From positions 1 to 49,817 of the forward strand of contig NZ_JAJNMU010000043.1 in the NCBI RefSeq assembly GCF_022458865.1: DNA of 49,817 bases, written 5' to 3'. Shown one piece after another: positions 1 through 8,838 of the stretch (position 1 is its first letter; every line of letters starts with the position of its first letter). The notes beneath the pieces are model-generated. The model was not told where the DNA came from. It was given only the letters and a program-made list of their open reading frames with translations, and made no database searches. The stretch comes from Paenibacillus periandrae (lineage in GTDB: Bacteria > Bacillota > Bacilli > Paenibacillales > NBRC-103111). The position numbers and the translations under genes are program-made.

Positions 1-8
1 GCTCTTAG

Positions 9-124
9 TTTGGTGATGATGGCGAAGGGGAACCACGCGTTCCCATCTCGAACACGACCGTTAAGCCCTTCAGCGCCAATGGTACTTGAACCGCAGGGTT
101 CTGGGAGAGTAGGACGTCGCCAAG
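9..124 (+). rRNA. rrf: 5S ribosomal RNA
   Basis: The sequence carries the conserved 5S core (CACGCGTTCCCATCTCGAACACG is recognisable in part, followed by the GTTAAGCCCTTCAGCGCC and GGGAGAGTAGGACG blocks). The 5' TTGGTGATG pairs with the 3' CGTCGCCAA to form the terminal helix, which sets the ends to within a few bases. Bases 1-8 are probably the end of the 23S-5S spacer, so the window starts at the tail of an rRNA operon. Confidence 0.95.
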
Positions 125-134
125 CACGATGAAG

Positions 135-164
135 CGGTTGATCTCAATGATCAGCTGTTTTTTT
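135..164 (+). terminator. Terminator of the rRNA operon
   Basis: A nine-pair stem (CGGTTGATC with GATCAGCTG, including G-U pairs) around a five-base loop is followed by seven T. It lies 11 bases after the 5S gene on the same strand. Confidence 0.85.
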
Positions 165-208
165 GTATATTGATTGGTATTTGCCTTCGATTTAAGAAAG
201 AATACATC

Positions 209-250
209 AAAAAAGCTCGATCTGTTACATTAACGGATCGAGCTTTTTTT
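209..250 (-). terminator. Terminator of the nag operon
   Basis: The inverted repeat AAGCTCGATC / GATCGAGCTT is flanked by A-runs on the left and T-runs on the right. It could therefore stop transcription in both directions. It lies 63 bases beyond the nagA stop codon and separates the leftward nag operon from the rRNA operon. Confidence 0.8.
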
Positions 251-312
251 GATGACAATAATGAGGCAGCATATAGAGGTATGGCACTACGTTTGCTTAT
301 AGCATTCCTATG

Positions 313-1500
313 TTACCGTACAGAACGTCCGCCGATCCAGACCCGCTCTAACTTGAACTCTGAATTCACCAGCAGTACATCTGCCTGCAAGCCGGGCTGT
401 AAGCTGCCGGTAGTCTGATCTATGCCAAGCTGTCTAGCCTGATTACCGCTGGCCATAAGACTGGCATGCTCGACGCTGACACCAACCTGTTGGACAACAA
501 AGCGGAATGCATCGATCATCGTTAAGGTACTGCCAGCGAGACTGTTGCCTTCTTTCAATCGAGCTACACCGTCACGAACAATAACAGCAAGTCCACCAAG
601 ATCATATTCTCCGTTACCCAGTCCGGCGGCTGACATCGCATCCGTGATCAATAGTACGCCCTCTGGCCCTTTGGCATTCACGAGTAGACGAATAGCTGTA
701 GGATGGACATGATGTCCATCTGCAATGACTTCTCCAAGAATAGCCGGGTTCGACATAATAGCGCCGACAGCGCCCGGTTCCCGATGGTGCAGCCCGCGCA
801 TAGCGTTGTAGGTATGGACGGCTTGACTTAACCCGTGCTCAATAGCCGTGTTGACTTGCTCGTAATTGGCATCGGTATGACCGAGTGCAGCGATAATACC
901 GTGCTTAACCAAGGCCTCAATGTACTCAAGAGCACCCGCTGTTTCAGGAGCCAAAGTCTGCATTCGAATTAGACCCGGAAAACGCTGCGTCCAATCCGAG
1001 AGCCAGGCCGGTTGGGGAGGTACGATAAAGGCAGGGTTTTGTGCTCCACACCAGTTGGCATTAATAAAGGGTCCTTCCAAATGAACGCCAAGCAGCTGAG
1101 CATAAGGCATCGTCTGACTACGGTATGAACCAACCCGCTGCAATACCTGGTCAAGCTCCTCCTTGGCAGCAGTTACAGTCGTAGCCAGCATGGTGGTAGT
1201 ACCGTTCATGCCGTGGAAGCGTGTAATTGCATCAAGACCCTCTATATCAGCATCCATGAAGTCATGACCATAGCCGCCGTGCACATGCATATCGATAAAA
1301 CCAGGCAGCACCCAACCTCCATTTGCATCTATTTTTTCAGTATCTGCTTCAAGCTTACTTAAATAAATATCATATTCCTGTTCAGTTCCGATTGCATGAA
1401 TAAGGCCGTTAACGAAATGAATCCAGCCTTTATGCAAAGTGATTTGAGGCGTTATGATCGCAGCATTATAAATAAAAACAGCGGGTTGGGATCGGGTCAT
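313..1500 (-). CDS. nagA: N-acetylglucosamine-6-phosphate deacetylase
   Basis: The cytoplasmic enzyme removes acetate from GlcNAc-6-phosphate and supplies glucosamine-6-phosphate to NagB. The 395-residue protein has the family length and motifs in order: HVHGG metal site near the N-terminus, HLEGPF, GHTDA, the HTYNAM/HHREPG segment, DGHHVHP, and the catalytic ITDAMSAAG. The ATG at 1500 was chosen because GGGAGG lies about eight bases upstream and because its first bases overlap the nagB stop codon (TAATG), a translational-coupling arrangement. A longer open frame to 1575 would run deep into nagB and is unlikely to be the start. Last gene of the leftward nag operon. Confidence 0.95.
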   Translation of the reverse strand: MTRSQPAVFIYNAAIITPQITLHKGWIHFVNGLIHAIGTEQEYDIYLSKLEADTEKIDANGGWVLPGFIDMHVHGGYGHDFMDADIEGLDAITRFHGMNGTTTMLATTVTAAKEELDQVLQRVGSYRSQTMPYAQLLGVHLEGPFINANWCGAQNPAFIVPPQPAWLSDWTQRFPGLIRMQTLAPETAGALEYIEALVKHGIIAALGHTDANYEQVNTAIEHGLSQAVHTYNAMRGLHHREPGAVGAIMSNPAILGEVIADGHHVHPTAIRLLVNAKGPEGVLLITDAMSAAGLGNGEYDLGGLAVIVRDGVARLKEGNSLAGSTLTMIDAFRFVVQQVGVSVEHASLMASGNQARQLGIDQTTGSLQPGLQADVLLVNSEFKLERVWIGGRSVR

Positions 1501-2225
1501 TACAATAGCCTCCCTGCATCGGAATCCAGAAGTACGACGAGATGTGGATGTGTTTGCAGCAGAGATGCCGGACAATCGGTAGTGATGGGACCTTTCAGAG
1601 CGCGTTGAACGATCTCGGCCTTGTCGCCACCTTTGACGATGAGCAGGATCATTTTGGCTTTCAAAATTGTACCTACACCCATAGTTAATGCATGTGTCGG
1701 TACCTCGTCAATGGAATCAAAATAACGGGCATTCGCCTTGCGCGTTTCCTCGCGAAGCTCCACAATATGTGTGCCTCCGGTCAAGGCATGGTCAGGCTCG
1801 TTGAAGCCGATATGTCCGTTGTGTCCCAAACCCAGCAGCTGCAGATCAATTTGGCCCGCTTGCTCAAGCAGCTTATTATAGCTTTGGCATTCCGCTTCAA
1901 GATCGGCTGCATTGCCGTCAGGAATGTGGGTTTGGCTGCGCTGCAGCTGAATCAAATCGAACAAATGGGTATTCATATAATTGTGATAGCTCTCCTGGTG
2001 ATTCTCAGGAAGCCCAACATATTCATCCAAATTAAAAGTTGTCGTATCTTTAAAACTGACTATTCCTTGTTGATAGCTTTTGACGATTTCCTGATAAATG
2101 CCAATCGGTGTTCCTCCCGTAGCAAGCCCCAATACAGCTCGGGGATTGGTTTGTACCATGCCGATGATAATGCCGGCACCGGATTCATGCAGTTTTTGAT
2201 GAGAATCGAAGGTTAATATATGCAT
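1500..2225 (-). CDS. nagB: Glucosamine-6-phosphate deaminase
   Basis: Converts glucosamine-6-phosphate to fructose-6-phosphate and ammonia, sending amino sugars into glycolysis. The 241 residues match the usual length of about 242. Visible motifs are LATGGTPIG (34-42, phosphate loop), FNLDEY with the catalytic Asp67, and GLGHNGHIGFNEP (133-144) with the active-site His138 and Glu143. An AAAGGAG site precedes the ATG. It is 18 bases downstream of the regulator gene and overlaps nagA by one base, so the three genes form one transcription unit. Confidence 0.96.
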   Translation of the reverse strand: MHILTFDSHQKLHESGAGIIIGMVQTNPRAVLGLATGGTPIGIYQEIVKSYQQGIVSFKDTTTFNLDEYVGLPENHQESYHNYMNTHLFDLIQLQRSQTHIPDGNAADLEAECQSYNKLLEQAGQIDLQLLGLGHNGHIGFNEPDHALTGGTHIVELREETRKANARYFDSIDEVPTHALTMGVGTILKAKMILLIVKGGDKAEIVQRALKGPITTDCPASLLQTHPHLVVLLDSDAGRLL

Positions 2226-2243
2226 AGTAGTGGTGCTCCTTTG

Positions 2244-3089
2244 TTAACGGTATTTGCGGACCATTTGGTATGAAGTTTCGAGACGTGGGACGAACTGGTC
2301 AAATTGTTGACTCAACAAGCCTACAAATAAAATATCAATAACGTGCAGCTGGGCAATACGGGACGCCATGTCACCGCGGCGCATACCCTCCTCAAGTGTG
2401 GAGGTGAACAGGCAAATATCTGCAAGAGAGGTAAGCGTATGAGTGCCGAATTTGGTAAGGGAAATGGTGGTAGCTCCGTGCTCGGAGGCACATTTTAACG
2501 CTGCGATGGTTTCTGTGGTTTCCCCTGAATAGGAAATGCCAATGGCTACGTCGCCTTTGGTCAGGTTGGATGCAGATGTCACCTGCATATGCGGATCGGA
2601 AAAGGCGACACTACGCTTGCCAATCCGTATCAGCTTTTGATAAAAATCTTGTGCTACCAGTCCTGATGTAGCTACACCATAGAGGTCAATTTGTCTGGCA
2701 GCGGCAATGGCATCGATTGCCCTCTGAAGCTGCTTCATATCGAGCAGGCGAGTTGTATCCGTGATGGACCGCACATGATTTGCCTCCATCGCCGCGACGA
2801 TATTATTGAGCGAGTTGTCGGCAATGATATCCTGATACGATTGTGCGGCTGCTGGTGGCTGGGCGAGCTCGGCAGCCAGCTTGATTTTAAATTCGGTGAA
2901 GCCGGCAAAGTGAAAAATCTTGCAAAAACGCGATATGGTTGCTGTACTGCTGCCCGAGTCTTGGGCCAACTGCGTAATACCGATCTGAGTCATACTGGCT
3001 GAATGGTCAATAATATATGCGGCGAGTTCTTTTTCTTTACGGCTCATGGAGCCCATTTGTTCTTGAATAGCGCTTAAAATTCCCGGCAT
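2244..3089 (-). CDS. MurR/RpiR-family transcriptional regulator of the nag operon
   Basis: A 281-residue regulator with an N-terminal helix-turn-helix of the RpiR type (about 1-77; segment ITQLAQDSGSSTATISRFCK) and a C-terminal SIS sugar-phosphate-binding domain (about 125-260; ISYSGETTETIAAL is the phosphate-binding segment). RpiR proteins sense sugar phosphates; here the effector is probably GlcNAc-6-P or GlcN-6-P, an inference from its position as first gene before nagB and nagA. Two matching near-palindromes just downstream of its promoter suggest that it controls its own operon. Confidence 0.9.
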   Translation of the reverse strand: MPGILSAIQEQMGSMSRKEKELAAYIIDHSASMTQIGITQLAQDSGSSTATISRFCKIFHFAGFTEFKIKLAAELAQPPAAAQSYQDIIADNSLNNIVAAMEANHVRSITDTTRLLDMKQLQRAIDAIAAARQIDLYGVATSGLVAQDFYQKLIRIGKRSVAFSDPHMQVTSASNLTKGDVAIGISYSGETTETIAALKCASEHGATTISLTKFGTHTLTSLADICLFTSTLEEGMRRGDMASRIAQLHVIDILFVGLLSQQFDQFVPRLETSYQMVRKYR

Positions 3090-3106
3090 AGTGACCCTTT
3101 CTTTTT

Positions 3107-3151
3107 GAAAATAATTTACTTAATATTTATTTTTTAAAGAAAATAATTTAC
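3107..3151 (-). promoter_or_regulatory. Two putative RpiR operators upstream of the nag operon
   Basis: Read on the minus strand, the 13-mer GTAAATTATTTTC occurs at 3151-3139 and again, identical, at 3119-3107. Each copy is a near-perfect palindrome (one mismatched pair). Their centres are 32 bp apart, about three helical turns, so bound dimers would face the same side of the DNA. The first copy begins near the expected transcription start. Binding by the adjacent RpiR protein is inferred. Confidence 0.65.
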
Positions 3152-3157
3152 ATATTT

Positions 3158-3186
3158 ACTATACCGAATTAAAATCGTTTTTTCAA
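3158..3186 (-). promoter_or_regulatory. Promoter of the nag operon
   Basis: On the minus strand, TTGAAA (3186-3181) and TATAGT (3163-3158) are separated by exactly 17 bases, a good SigA promoter. It lies 69 bases before the regulator start codon and directly upstream of the repeated 13-mers. Confidence 0.75.
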
Positions 3187-3325
3187 GTGAAAAGTTGGAA
3201 GGGACTTTGCCTGACTATGTATCGTATGCAAATTGATGGTATGCTATATTAGTGTTCTCAGTTCTAAAGAAAATCGTGCATAACCAGCTAATTATAGTAG
3301 GGAATCAAGGGTTAGAAAGGAATGA

Positions 3326-4009
3326 ATGTTCGTGGCCACCATATTGATCGTCGATGACGATATTCATATTCGTGAGTTGATTAAGGTATATTTACGGCAG
3401 GAGGGCTTTGATGTTGTAGAGGCTGGTCATGGTAAGGAAGCTTTGCTGGAGATGGAGAAGACCCGAATTGATCTCGTTATTCTGGATATTATGATGCCGG
3501 AGATGGATGGATGGGATTTGTGTGTCGAGCTGCGTGCAGCCTACCCGAATCTGCCGCTGCTCATGATAACGGCCAAGGGCGAGACCGGTCACAAGGTAAA
3601 AGGGTTTCAGCTCGGTACCGACGATTATTTGGTAAAACCGTTCGATCCGGAGGAGCTGGTTGTACGAGTTAAGGCCTTGATGAAAAGATACCGGATCGTA
3701 GCCTCGCAAAAGGTGCAGTTTGGTGATATCGAATTAAATCGGCAAAGCTATGAAATCATTATCAATGGGGTAAGAACCACACTGCCGCTAAAGGAATTCG
3801 AGCTGCTGTTCAAGCTGTTTAGTCATCCTAATCAGATTTTTACGCGTAATCAGCTCATCGAACAAATCTGGGGGATGGATTACGAAGGTGATGACCGGAC
3901 TGTCGATGTCCACATCAAACGAATCAGGGAACGTTTCCCAGAGGCTGTTGACAATTTCAGTATCGTGACGATTCGCGGACTGGGCTACAAGCTTGAGGTA
4001 AGGTCATGA
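3326..4009 (+). CDS. OmpR/PhoB-family response regulator
   Basis: A 227-residue DNA-binding response regulator. The receiver domain (about 1-120) has the acidic pocket Asp10-Asp12, the phospho-acceptor Asp54 in LVILDIMMP and Lys104 in LVKPFD. The C-terminal winged helix (about 130-227) shows LPLKEFELL, the TVDVHIKRIR recognition region and the IRGLGYKLE wing. The ATG at 3326 follows AAAGGAA by a short spacer; GTG at 3332 is an alternative that removes two residues. Its stop codon overlaps the kinase start (ATGA). The RND pump gene downstream, with an 11-bp direct repeat before it, is a likely target. Confidence 0.93.
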   Translation: MFVATILIVDDDIHIRELIKVYLRQEGFDVVEAGHGKEALLEMEKTRIDLVILDIMMPEMDGWDLCVELRAAYPNLPLLMITAKGETGHKVKGFQLGTDDYLVKPFDPEELVVRVKALMKRYRIVASQKVQFGDIELNRQSYEIIINGVRTTLPLKEFELLFKLFSHPNQIFTRNQLIEQIWGMDYEGDDRTVDVHIKRIRERFPEAVDNFSIVTIRGLGYKLEVRS

Positions 4010-5385
4010 TTAAAACGTTGTATGTACGTGTGGTGCTTACTTTTTTGGCGGCGGTTCTGTTCGGGTTGGTATCGGCGTTTTTTTTGTCATCTTTAATTTA
4101 TACGAATCTGGTTAGGGAAGAGATCCAGGATACGATGATGAGAAATGGCAAGGACGTGGTACATACGTTGACCTTGCTACAAAAAGAGAAAACCGATGAA
4201 TATTTGACTAGTGTCAGTCGAATCATTGATTTTTATATTACTTTATATGACGATAACAAACATAAAAGCGTGTATGGGGAAACCGAGCCCAAAGAAAAGG
4301 TGGATATCGCTGAGCAGGTGGTCGATCTGGTACGGGGTGGAGAGATGTATCGAAGCGAGACGGGTTTTCCCGATCAGATCTTAGTGGGCATTCCATTCCA
4401 AATGGATACGATGCGCTATGCGATATTTTTTCAATATTCAAGGCACAACAAGGAAGGTGCGCTGCAGAAGGTGGTGGGTACGTCGTTACTCATTACGCTG
4501 ATGATGGGAAGCTTGTTCATTTTCGTGGCTGCACGTTATGTGGTTAAACCGTTGAGGGTGATGACTGAGGCGACCAAACGGATATCTAAGGGTGATTTTA
4601 ATATGGATTGGAAGCTGAGGAAGCGTAAGGATGAGCTTGGGATGCTTGCACAAAGCTTTAGTGAAATGGCGCTGGAGCTCAAACAGCTGGAACAGATGCG
4701 GCAGGATTTTGTATCCAATGTTTCGCATGAGATTCAGACGCCGCTAACGTCGATTTCCGGGTTTTCAAAGGCACTTCGCAGCAATAAAATGCCGGAAGAG
4801 GAGCGGCTGTACTACCTGGAGATCATCCAATCAGAGAGTGAGCGTTTGTCGCGTATGAGCGAAAATTTGTTAAAGCTGGCTTCGTTGGAATCTATGCATC
4901 ATCCTTATCAGCCGCATACCTACGACTTGGATGAACAGCTCCGTCATGTGATTGTTGCCTGCGAGCCTCAATGGTCTGCGAAAGGAATCGAATTTGAGTT
5001 GAATATGCCCAGTATCAAAATATGCGCCGATGAGGATCTGCTCAATCAGGTATGGACGAATTTAATTACGAATAGCATTAAATTTTCGCATCAAGGCGGA
5101 TCGATCCATATCCAGGTAAAGCAAACCACCAATGAGATCACGGTCAATATCTCTGATCAAGGGATCGGGGTTTCCGAGGAGGATCAGGTGCGGATTTTTC
5201 AACGCTTCTACAAAGCGGATAAGTCACGGACAGGTGAGCATAGCGGCAGTGGTCTCGGGCTAGCCATTGTCAATAAAATTGTGCTGCTGCACGGAGGGAA
5301 AATCAGCATTCAGAGCAAGCTTGGCAAAGGCTCATCCTTTTCGATTACTTTGCCAAGTATGCCAGTAGCGAGCATTGGGCATTAA
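4006..5385 (+). CDS. Membrane sensor histidine kinase
   Basis: A 459-residue partner of the preceding regulator, overlapping it by four bases. Transmembrane segments lie at about 8-30 and 155-177 and flank an extracytoplasmic sensor domain of about 125 residues. A HAMP linker follows (VVKPLRVMTEATKRISKGDF), then the dimerisation/phospho-acceptor helix with His241 in NVSHEIQTP. The ATPase domain has the N box NLITNSIKFS, the G1 box SDQGIGVSEED and the G2 box GSGLGLAIV. All catalytic elements are present. The signal is unknown; an envelope stress or antimicrobial signal is inferred only from the efflux genes next to it. Confidence 0.93.
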   Translation: MIKTLYVRVVLTFLAAVLFGLVSAFFLSSLIYTNLVREEIQDTMMRNGKDVVHTLTLLQKEKTDEYLTSVSRIIDFYITLYDDNKHKSVYGETEPKEKVDIAEQVVDLVRGGEMYRSETGFPDQILVGIPFQMDTMRYAIFFQYSRHNKEGALQKVVGTSLLITLMMGSLFIFVAARYVVKPLRVMTEATKRISKGDFNMDWKLRKRKDELGMLAQSFSEMALELKQLEQMRQDFVSNVSHEIQTPLTSISGFSKALRSNKMPEEERLYYLEIIQSESERLSRMSENLLKLASLESMHHPYQPHTYDLDEQLRHVIVACEPQWSAKGIEFELNMPSIKICADEDLLNQVWTNLITNSIKFSHQGGSIHIQVKQTTNEITVNISDQGIGVSEEDQVRIFQRFYKADKSRTGEHSGSGLGLAIVNKIVLLHGGKISIQSKLGKGSSFSITLPSMPVASIGH

Positions 5386-5455
5386 ACATATTGAAATAAA
5401 TGATATTAATTTAAATATTTAGGCTATAAATATTTCATATTATCAAAAATAATTG

Positions 5456-5484
5456 CCATGGAGCCAACTCTCTATGGTTTTTTT
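5456..5484 (+). terminator. Terminator of the two-component operon
   Basis: CCATGGAG pairs with CTCTATGG (eight pairs, one G-U) around a six-base loop and is followed by seven T, 70 bases after the kinase stop codon. It separates the two-component genes from the efflux genes. Confidence 0.85.
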
Positions 5485-5491
5485 GCTGTTG

Positions 5492-5533
5492 GTTCATAAA
5501 GAAAGCGCTACCGTTCATATTGAGTTCATATTG
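5492..5533 (+). promoter_or_regulatory. Putative response-regulator binding repeats before the RND operon
   Basis: GTTCATATTG occurs at 5513-5522 and 5524-5533, a direct repeat with an 11-bp period, and a third GTTCATA begins at 5492. OmpR/PhoB regulators typically bind tandem direct repeats spaced about 11 bp. The repeats end at a weak candidate promoter (TTGGTT 5531-5536, 17 bases, GATAAC 5554-5559), as expected for an activator site. The rest of the 337-base gap holds no gene that I can see. Confidence 0.5.
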
Positions 5534-5722
5534 GTTATGTATGCTTGGCTGCAGATAACAACGAAATTAGTCGTTTTGCTAGTTAACCTTAGCTTACGCT
5601 AATGATGTCAGTCATACATTTTGTTAAGAAAAATCACAGTTTAATGCGAATGGAAACAGTTTTGCTGCAGAAAAAGCTCAGCTTACATGTAGGCTGATGC
5701 AAGACTCACAGGAGGGGAACCC

Positions 5723-8700
5723 ATGAACAAGCTTACAAGCTTCTCAATGAAAAATGTGGCGGCAGTTTTGATTATAGTCGCTATTCTGTTAGGTGGAGGG
5801 CTGTATTCGGCTTATACGATTAAAGTTGAAAATATGCCGAACATCTCTTTTCCGGTAGTATTGGTTTCCACGACCTATCCGGCATCCCCTACAGACGTGA
5901 TGAAGGAGGTCACGAAGCCGATAGAGGATAAGATTTCAAATGTTGAAGGTCTGGACACATTAACATCCACCTCCAGCGATAATATTTCGACGATTATCGT
6001 TCAATTTGAGCAAGGTGTTGATATCGATAAGAAAAAGCAGGAGATCGATAGTCTTGTTCAGGAAGTGAGGCTGCCTGCAACGGCAGAAAGACCTAAGGCT
6101 TCCACCTTCGGCTTTGCTTCGATTCCGGCCTACTACTTGGCGATTTATGCGGATAACGGCATGAGCCAGACCGAGCTGGATAAAGTTTATGAGGATCAAA
6201 TCAAGCCGGGCTTGGAGTCTATACCTGGTATGGATCATATCGATTCGATTGGTGCGCGAGAAACCTCACTTGATATTGAGCTGGATGCTGATGCGCTTAC
6301 CAGCTTCGGATTAACCCCCATTCAGGTGAGCACGACTTTGAAAAACACATTGGCTAACGGTGCCATCGGAACTGTGGATTTTAACGGGAATACGAAGGTA
6401 GCTCGTGTAACAGGTAATATCGACAGTCTGTATAACCTGGAAAATATGGAGATCGCCGCAGGTAATGGCAGCACATTGATGCTGAAGCAGGTAGCCAAGG
6501 TTCAGGCTGTGACCGATTCAGAATTTATTGCACGTTTGGATAATAAGCCGGCTCTTGGGATTCATTTATTTAAAACAAGTAATGCGAATGCAGTCGATTT
6601 TTCAGATGCAACCGACCTGTTGATCAAGAAATGGGAAACGTCTATTCCTGATATCACTTTCAAGTCGGTATATAACAGTGCCGATCAAGTTAAGGAATCG
6701 ATTAGCGGTATGTTAAAGGAAGGTATAACAGGAGCATTGTTGGCCTCCTTGATGATTTTGATCTTTTTGCGAAATGTAAGAATGACGCTGATTGTTCTTG
6801 TATCGATTCCTTTATCGATTATGATTACGCTGCTCGTGATTTCGCAATTCGGGATCACTTTGAACACGATGACGCTCGGGGGCATATTTATTGCGGTAGG
6901 CCGGGTCGTCGATGATAGCATTGTCGTTATCGAGAATATATATGCATCGCTGCAGAAGGCGCAGGAGCGTAACGAATCGGTCATCAAGCTTGCAACGAAG
7001 CAGGTAGCGATGGCGATTACTTCATCGACGCTTGCAACAGTTGGCGTGTTTGCACCAATCGGGATGGTAAGTGGTATCGTGGGCGAGCTATTCCGACCTT
7101 TTGCCATCACAGTTGCTACTGCCATGCTGGCTTCCTTGCTGGTAGCCTTGACAGTCATCCCGATGATGGCCAAACTGCTCGTGCTTAATAATAACAAGAT
7201 TGTCCATCACGACGAAAACAAAAAAGGCAGATTCATGACACTGTACGAAAAGATCTTGAAAGCATGCTTGTCCCATCGCTTTAAAACATTAATTATTTCA
7301 GGATTGTTGTTTGTCGTATCGATAGCTGCGATTGTTCCGAATTTGGCTGTCAGCTTCATACCAAGCAGCGGTTCCGAACGCCAGATGTATTTTCAGGTCA
7401 AGTTGCCTAATGAAACCTCGATCGATGGAACCGATCAGATTTCCAAGGAATTGGAAGCCATGATGCAGGAAGCCAAGGATAGCAAGGGCCAGCCGCTGTT
7501 TACGTTTGTTGAAGCACTTGTAGGCTACGGCGGCGGTAAGGATCAGGTAGCCAATATGGCCGAGATCTATACCGAGGTTAATACTCAGGCCGATCCTGAT
7601 GAAGTGAAAAAGGAATTCAAGGAACGTATTCTGTATGAGCTGCCGAAAGGATCAGAAGTAACGCCCAAGTCATTGGCTGGTGGTGGTGGCGGTGTCTCAT
7701 CAACTGACTTCTCGTACTCATTAAAAGGTGACAATCAACTTTTATTACAGGAAGCAGCCGTCACAATCAAGCAAAAACTGGAGGAGTATCCGGAACTGAG
7801 CGAGGTTGAAGATTCACTTAGTGATTCCAAAACCCAGGTGCAAATTACAGTAGACCAAAGTAAAGCCAGAACCTTTGGACTCAGCACCTCACAGGTTCGT
7901 GATACCGCAAGAAGCTGGATTATGAAGGACCAGCTCGGAGATATTCAGTTTGACAATGTAACCTATACAACAACTGTTCAGCTATCCAAAGCGGATAAAA
8001 ATTCAATCGAGAAGCTGGGAAAAATCCCGCTCAAAACAGCGCAAAACTCGACGATTTATTTGAATGAGGTTGCGAAGCTGACAGAGGTTGAAGCTCCGTT
8101 GTCCCTGCAAAGAGAAAGTAAGGAGCAGGTATTGAAGATCACAGCCAAGATTGATTCGGTCAATAAATCGGCGGTCAGTACGAAGATATCTAGTGAGCTA
8201 AGCAAGGTGGCGCTGCCGGATGGCATATCCCGTGAAGTTAAGGGAGTAAGCGCCGATATCAATAAGAGCTTCTCACAATTGTTTGTGGCTATGGCAGTGG
8301 CTATCGCCGTCGTATATCTCGTAATGGTATTAGCCTTTGGTAATGCGGGCGCTCCATTCGCGATTCTGTTCTCCCTACCGCTAGCGGCAATTGGCGGATT
8401 GCTGGGATTGCTAATTACCCGGCAGTCGCTCGATGTAACCTCAATGATCGGTTTTATGATGTTGATCGGTATTGTCGTTACCAACGCCATTGTGCTTATC
8501 GACCGTGCCCAGCAGCTGCGCGAGGAAGGATACACTGTACGCCATGCGCTTGTAGAGGCAGGGATGGTTCGTTTCAGACCGATTATTATGACAGCAGGAG
8601 CTACGATTATGGCGATGATGCCTTTGGCGCTTGGCTTGACAAAAGGCACATTGATTTCAAAAGGCTTGGCCGTTGTTGTAATTGGGGGTTTGACGACATC

Positions 8701-8824
8701 CACAATCCTAACACTTGTTGTGGTGCCAGTTGTCTATGAGTTAATTGAATCGAGTAAAAAGCGTATGGGTCAATGGAGACATCGCAAGCCTAATCCAAAA
8801 GCAAATACAACTATTGAGATGTAA
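5723..8824 (+). CDS. RND-family efflux pump (HAE1/SwrC/AcrB-like)
   Basis: A 1033-residue proton-driven exporter of the cytoplasmic membrane. The length and two-fold layout are typical: an N-terminal membrane helix, a large extracellular loop, the first helix bundle (about 330-540), then the same pattern repeated. The conserved GRVVDDSIVVIENI segment of the first half carries the charged residues of the proton path, and the second half has IGIVVTNAIVLIDRAQ. GGAGGGG lies before the ATG. In Bacillota such pumps (for example SwrC) export surfactants and hydrophobic toxins; the substrate here is not known. It is followed 14 bases later by its adaptor gene, the reverse of the usual adaptor-first order. 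Confidence 0.92.
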   Translation: MNKLTSFSMKNVAAVLIIVAILLGGGLYSAYTIKVENMPNISFPVVLVSTTYPASPTDVMKEVTKPIEDKISNVEGLDTLTSTSSDNISTIIVQFEQGVDIDKKKQEIDSLVQEVRLPATAERPKASTFGFASIPAYYLAIYADNGMSQTELDKVYEDQIKPGLESIPGMDHIDSIGARETSLDIELDADALTSFGLTPIQVSTTLKNTLANGAIGTVDFNGNTKVARVTGNIDSLYNLENMEIAAGNGSTLMLKQVAKVQAVTDSEFIARLDNKPALGIHLFKTSNANAVDFSDATDLLIKKWETSIPDITFKSVYNSADQVKESISGMLKEGITGALLASLMILIFLRNVRMTLIVLVSIPLSIMITLLVISQFGITLNTMTLGGIFIAVGRVVDDSIVVIENIYASLQKAQERNESVIKLATKQVAMAITSSTLATVGVFAPIGMVSGIVGELFRPFAITVATAMLASLLVALTVIPMMAKLLVLNNNKIVHHDENKKGRFMTLYEKILKACLSHRFKTLIISGLLFVVSIAAIVPNLAVSFIPSSGSERQMYFQVKLPNETSIDGTDQISKELEAMMQEAKDSKGQPLFTFVEALVGYGGGKDQVANMAEIYTEVNTQADPDEVKKEFKERILYELPKGSEVTPKSLAGGGGGVSSTDFSYSLKGDNQLLLQEAAVTIKQKLEEYPELSEVEDSLSDSKTQVQITVDQSKARTFGLSTSQVRDTARSWIMKDQLGDIQFDNVTYTTTVQLSKADKNSIEKLGKIPLKTAQNSTIYLNEVAKLTEVEAPLSLQRESKEQVLKITAKIDSVNKSAVSTKISSELSKVALPDGISREVKGVSADINKSFSQLFVAMAVAIAVVYLVMVLAFGNAGAPFAILFSLPLAAIGGLLGLLITRQSLDVTSMIGFMMLIGIVVTNAIVLIDRAQQLREEGYTVRHALVEAGMVRFRPIIMTAGATIMAMMPLALGLTKGTLISKGLAVVVIGGLTTSTILTLVVVPVVYELIESSKKRMGQWRHRKPNPKANTTIEM

Positions 8825-8838
8825 GGGAGAGAAGGGAT

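Noticed and set aside
1501..1575. Longer N-terminus of nagA
   Set aside because: It would overlap nagB by 75 bases; the ATG at 1500 has a ribosome site and the usual enzyme N-terminus.
7088..8703. Leftward open frames opposite the RND pump gene
   Set aside because: Low-complexity shadows of the pump gene, rich in Ile, Thr and Ser without recognisable motifs.
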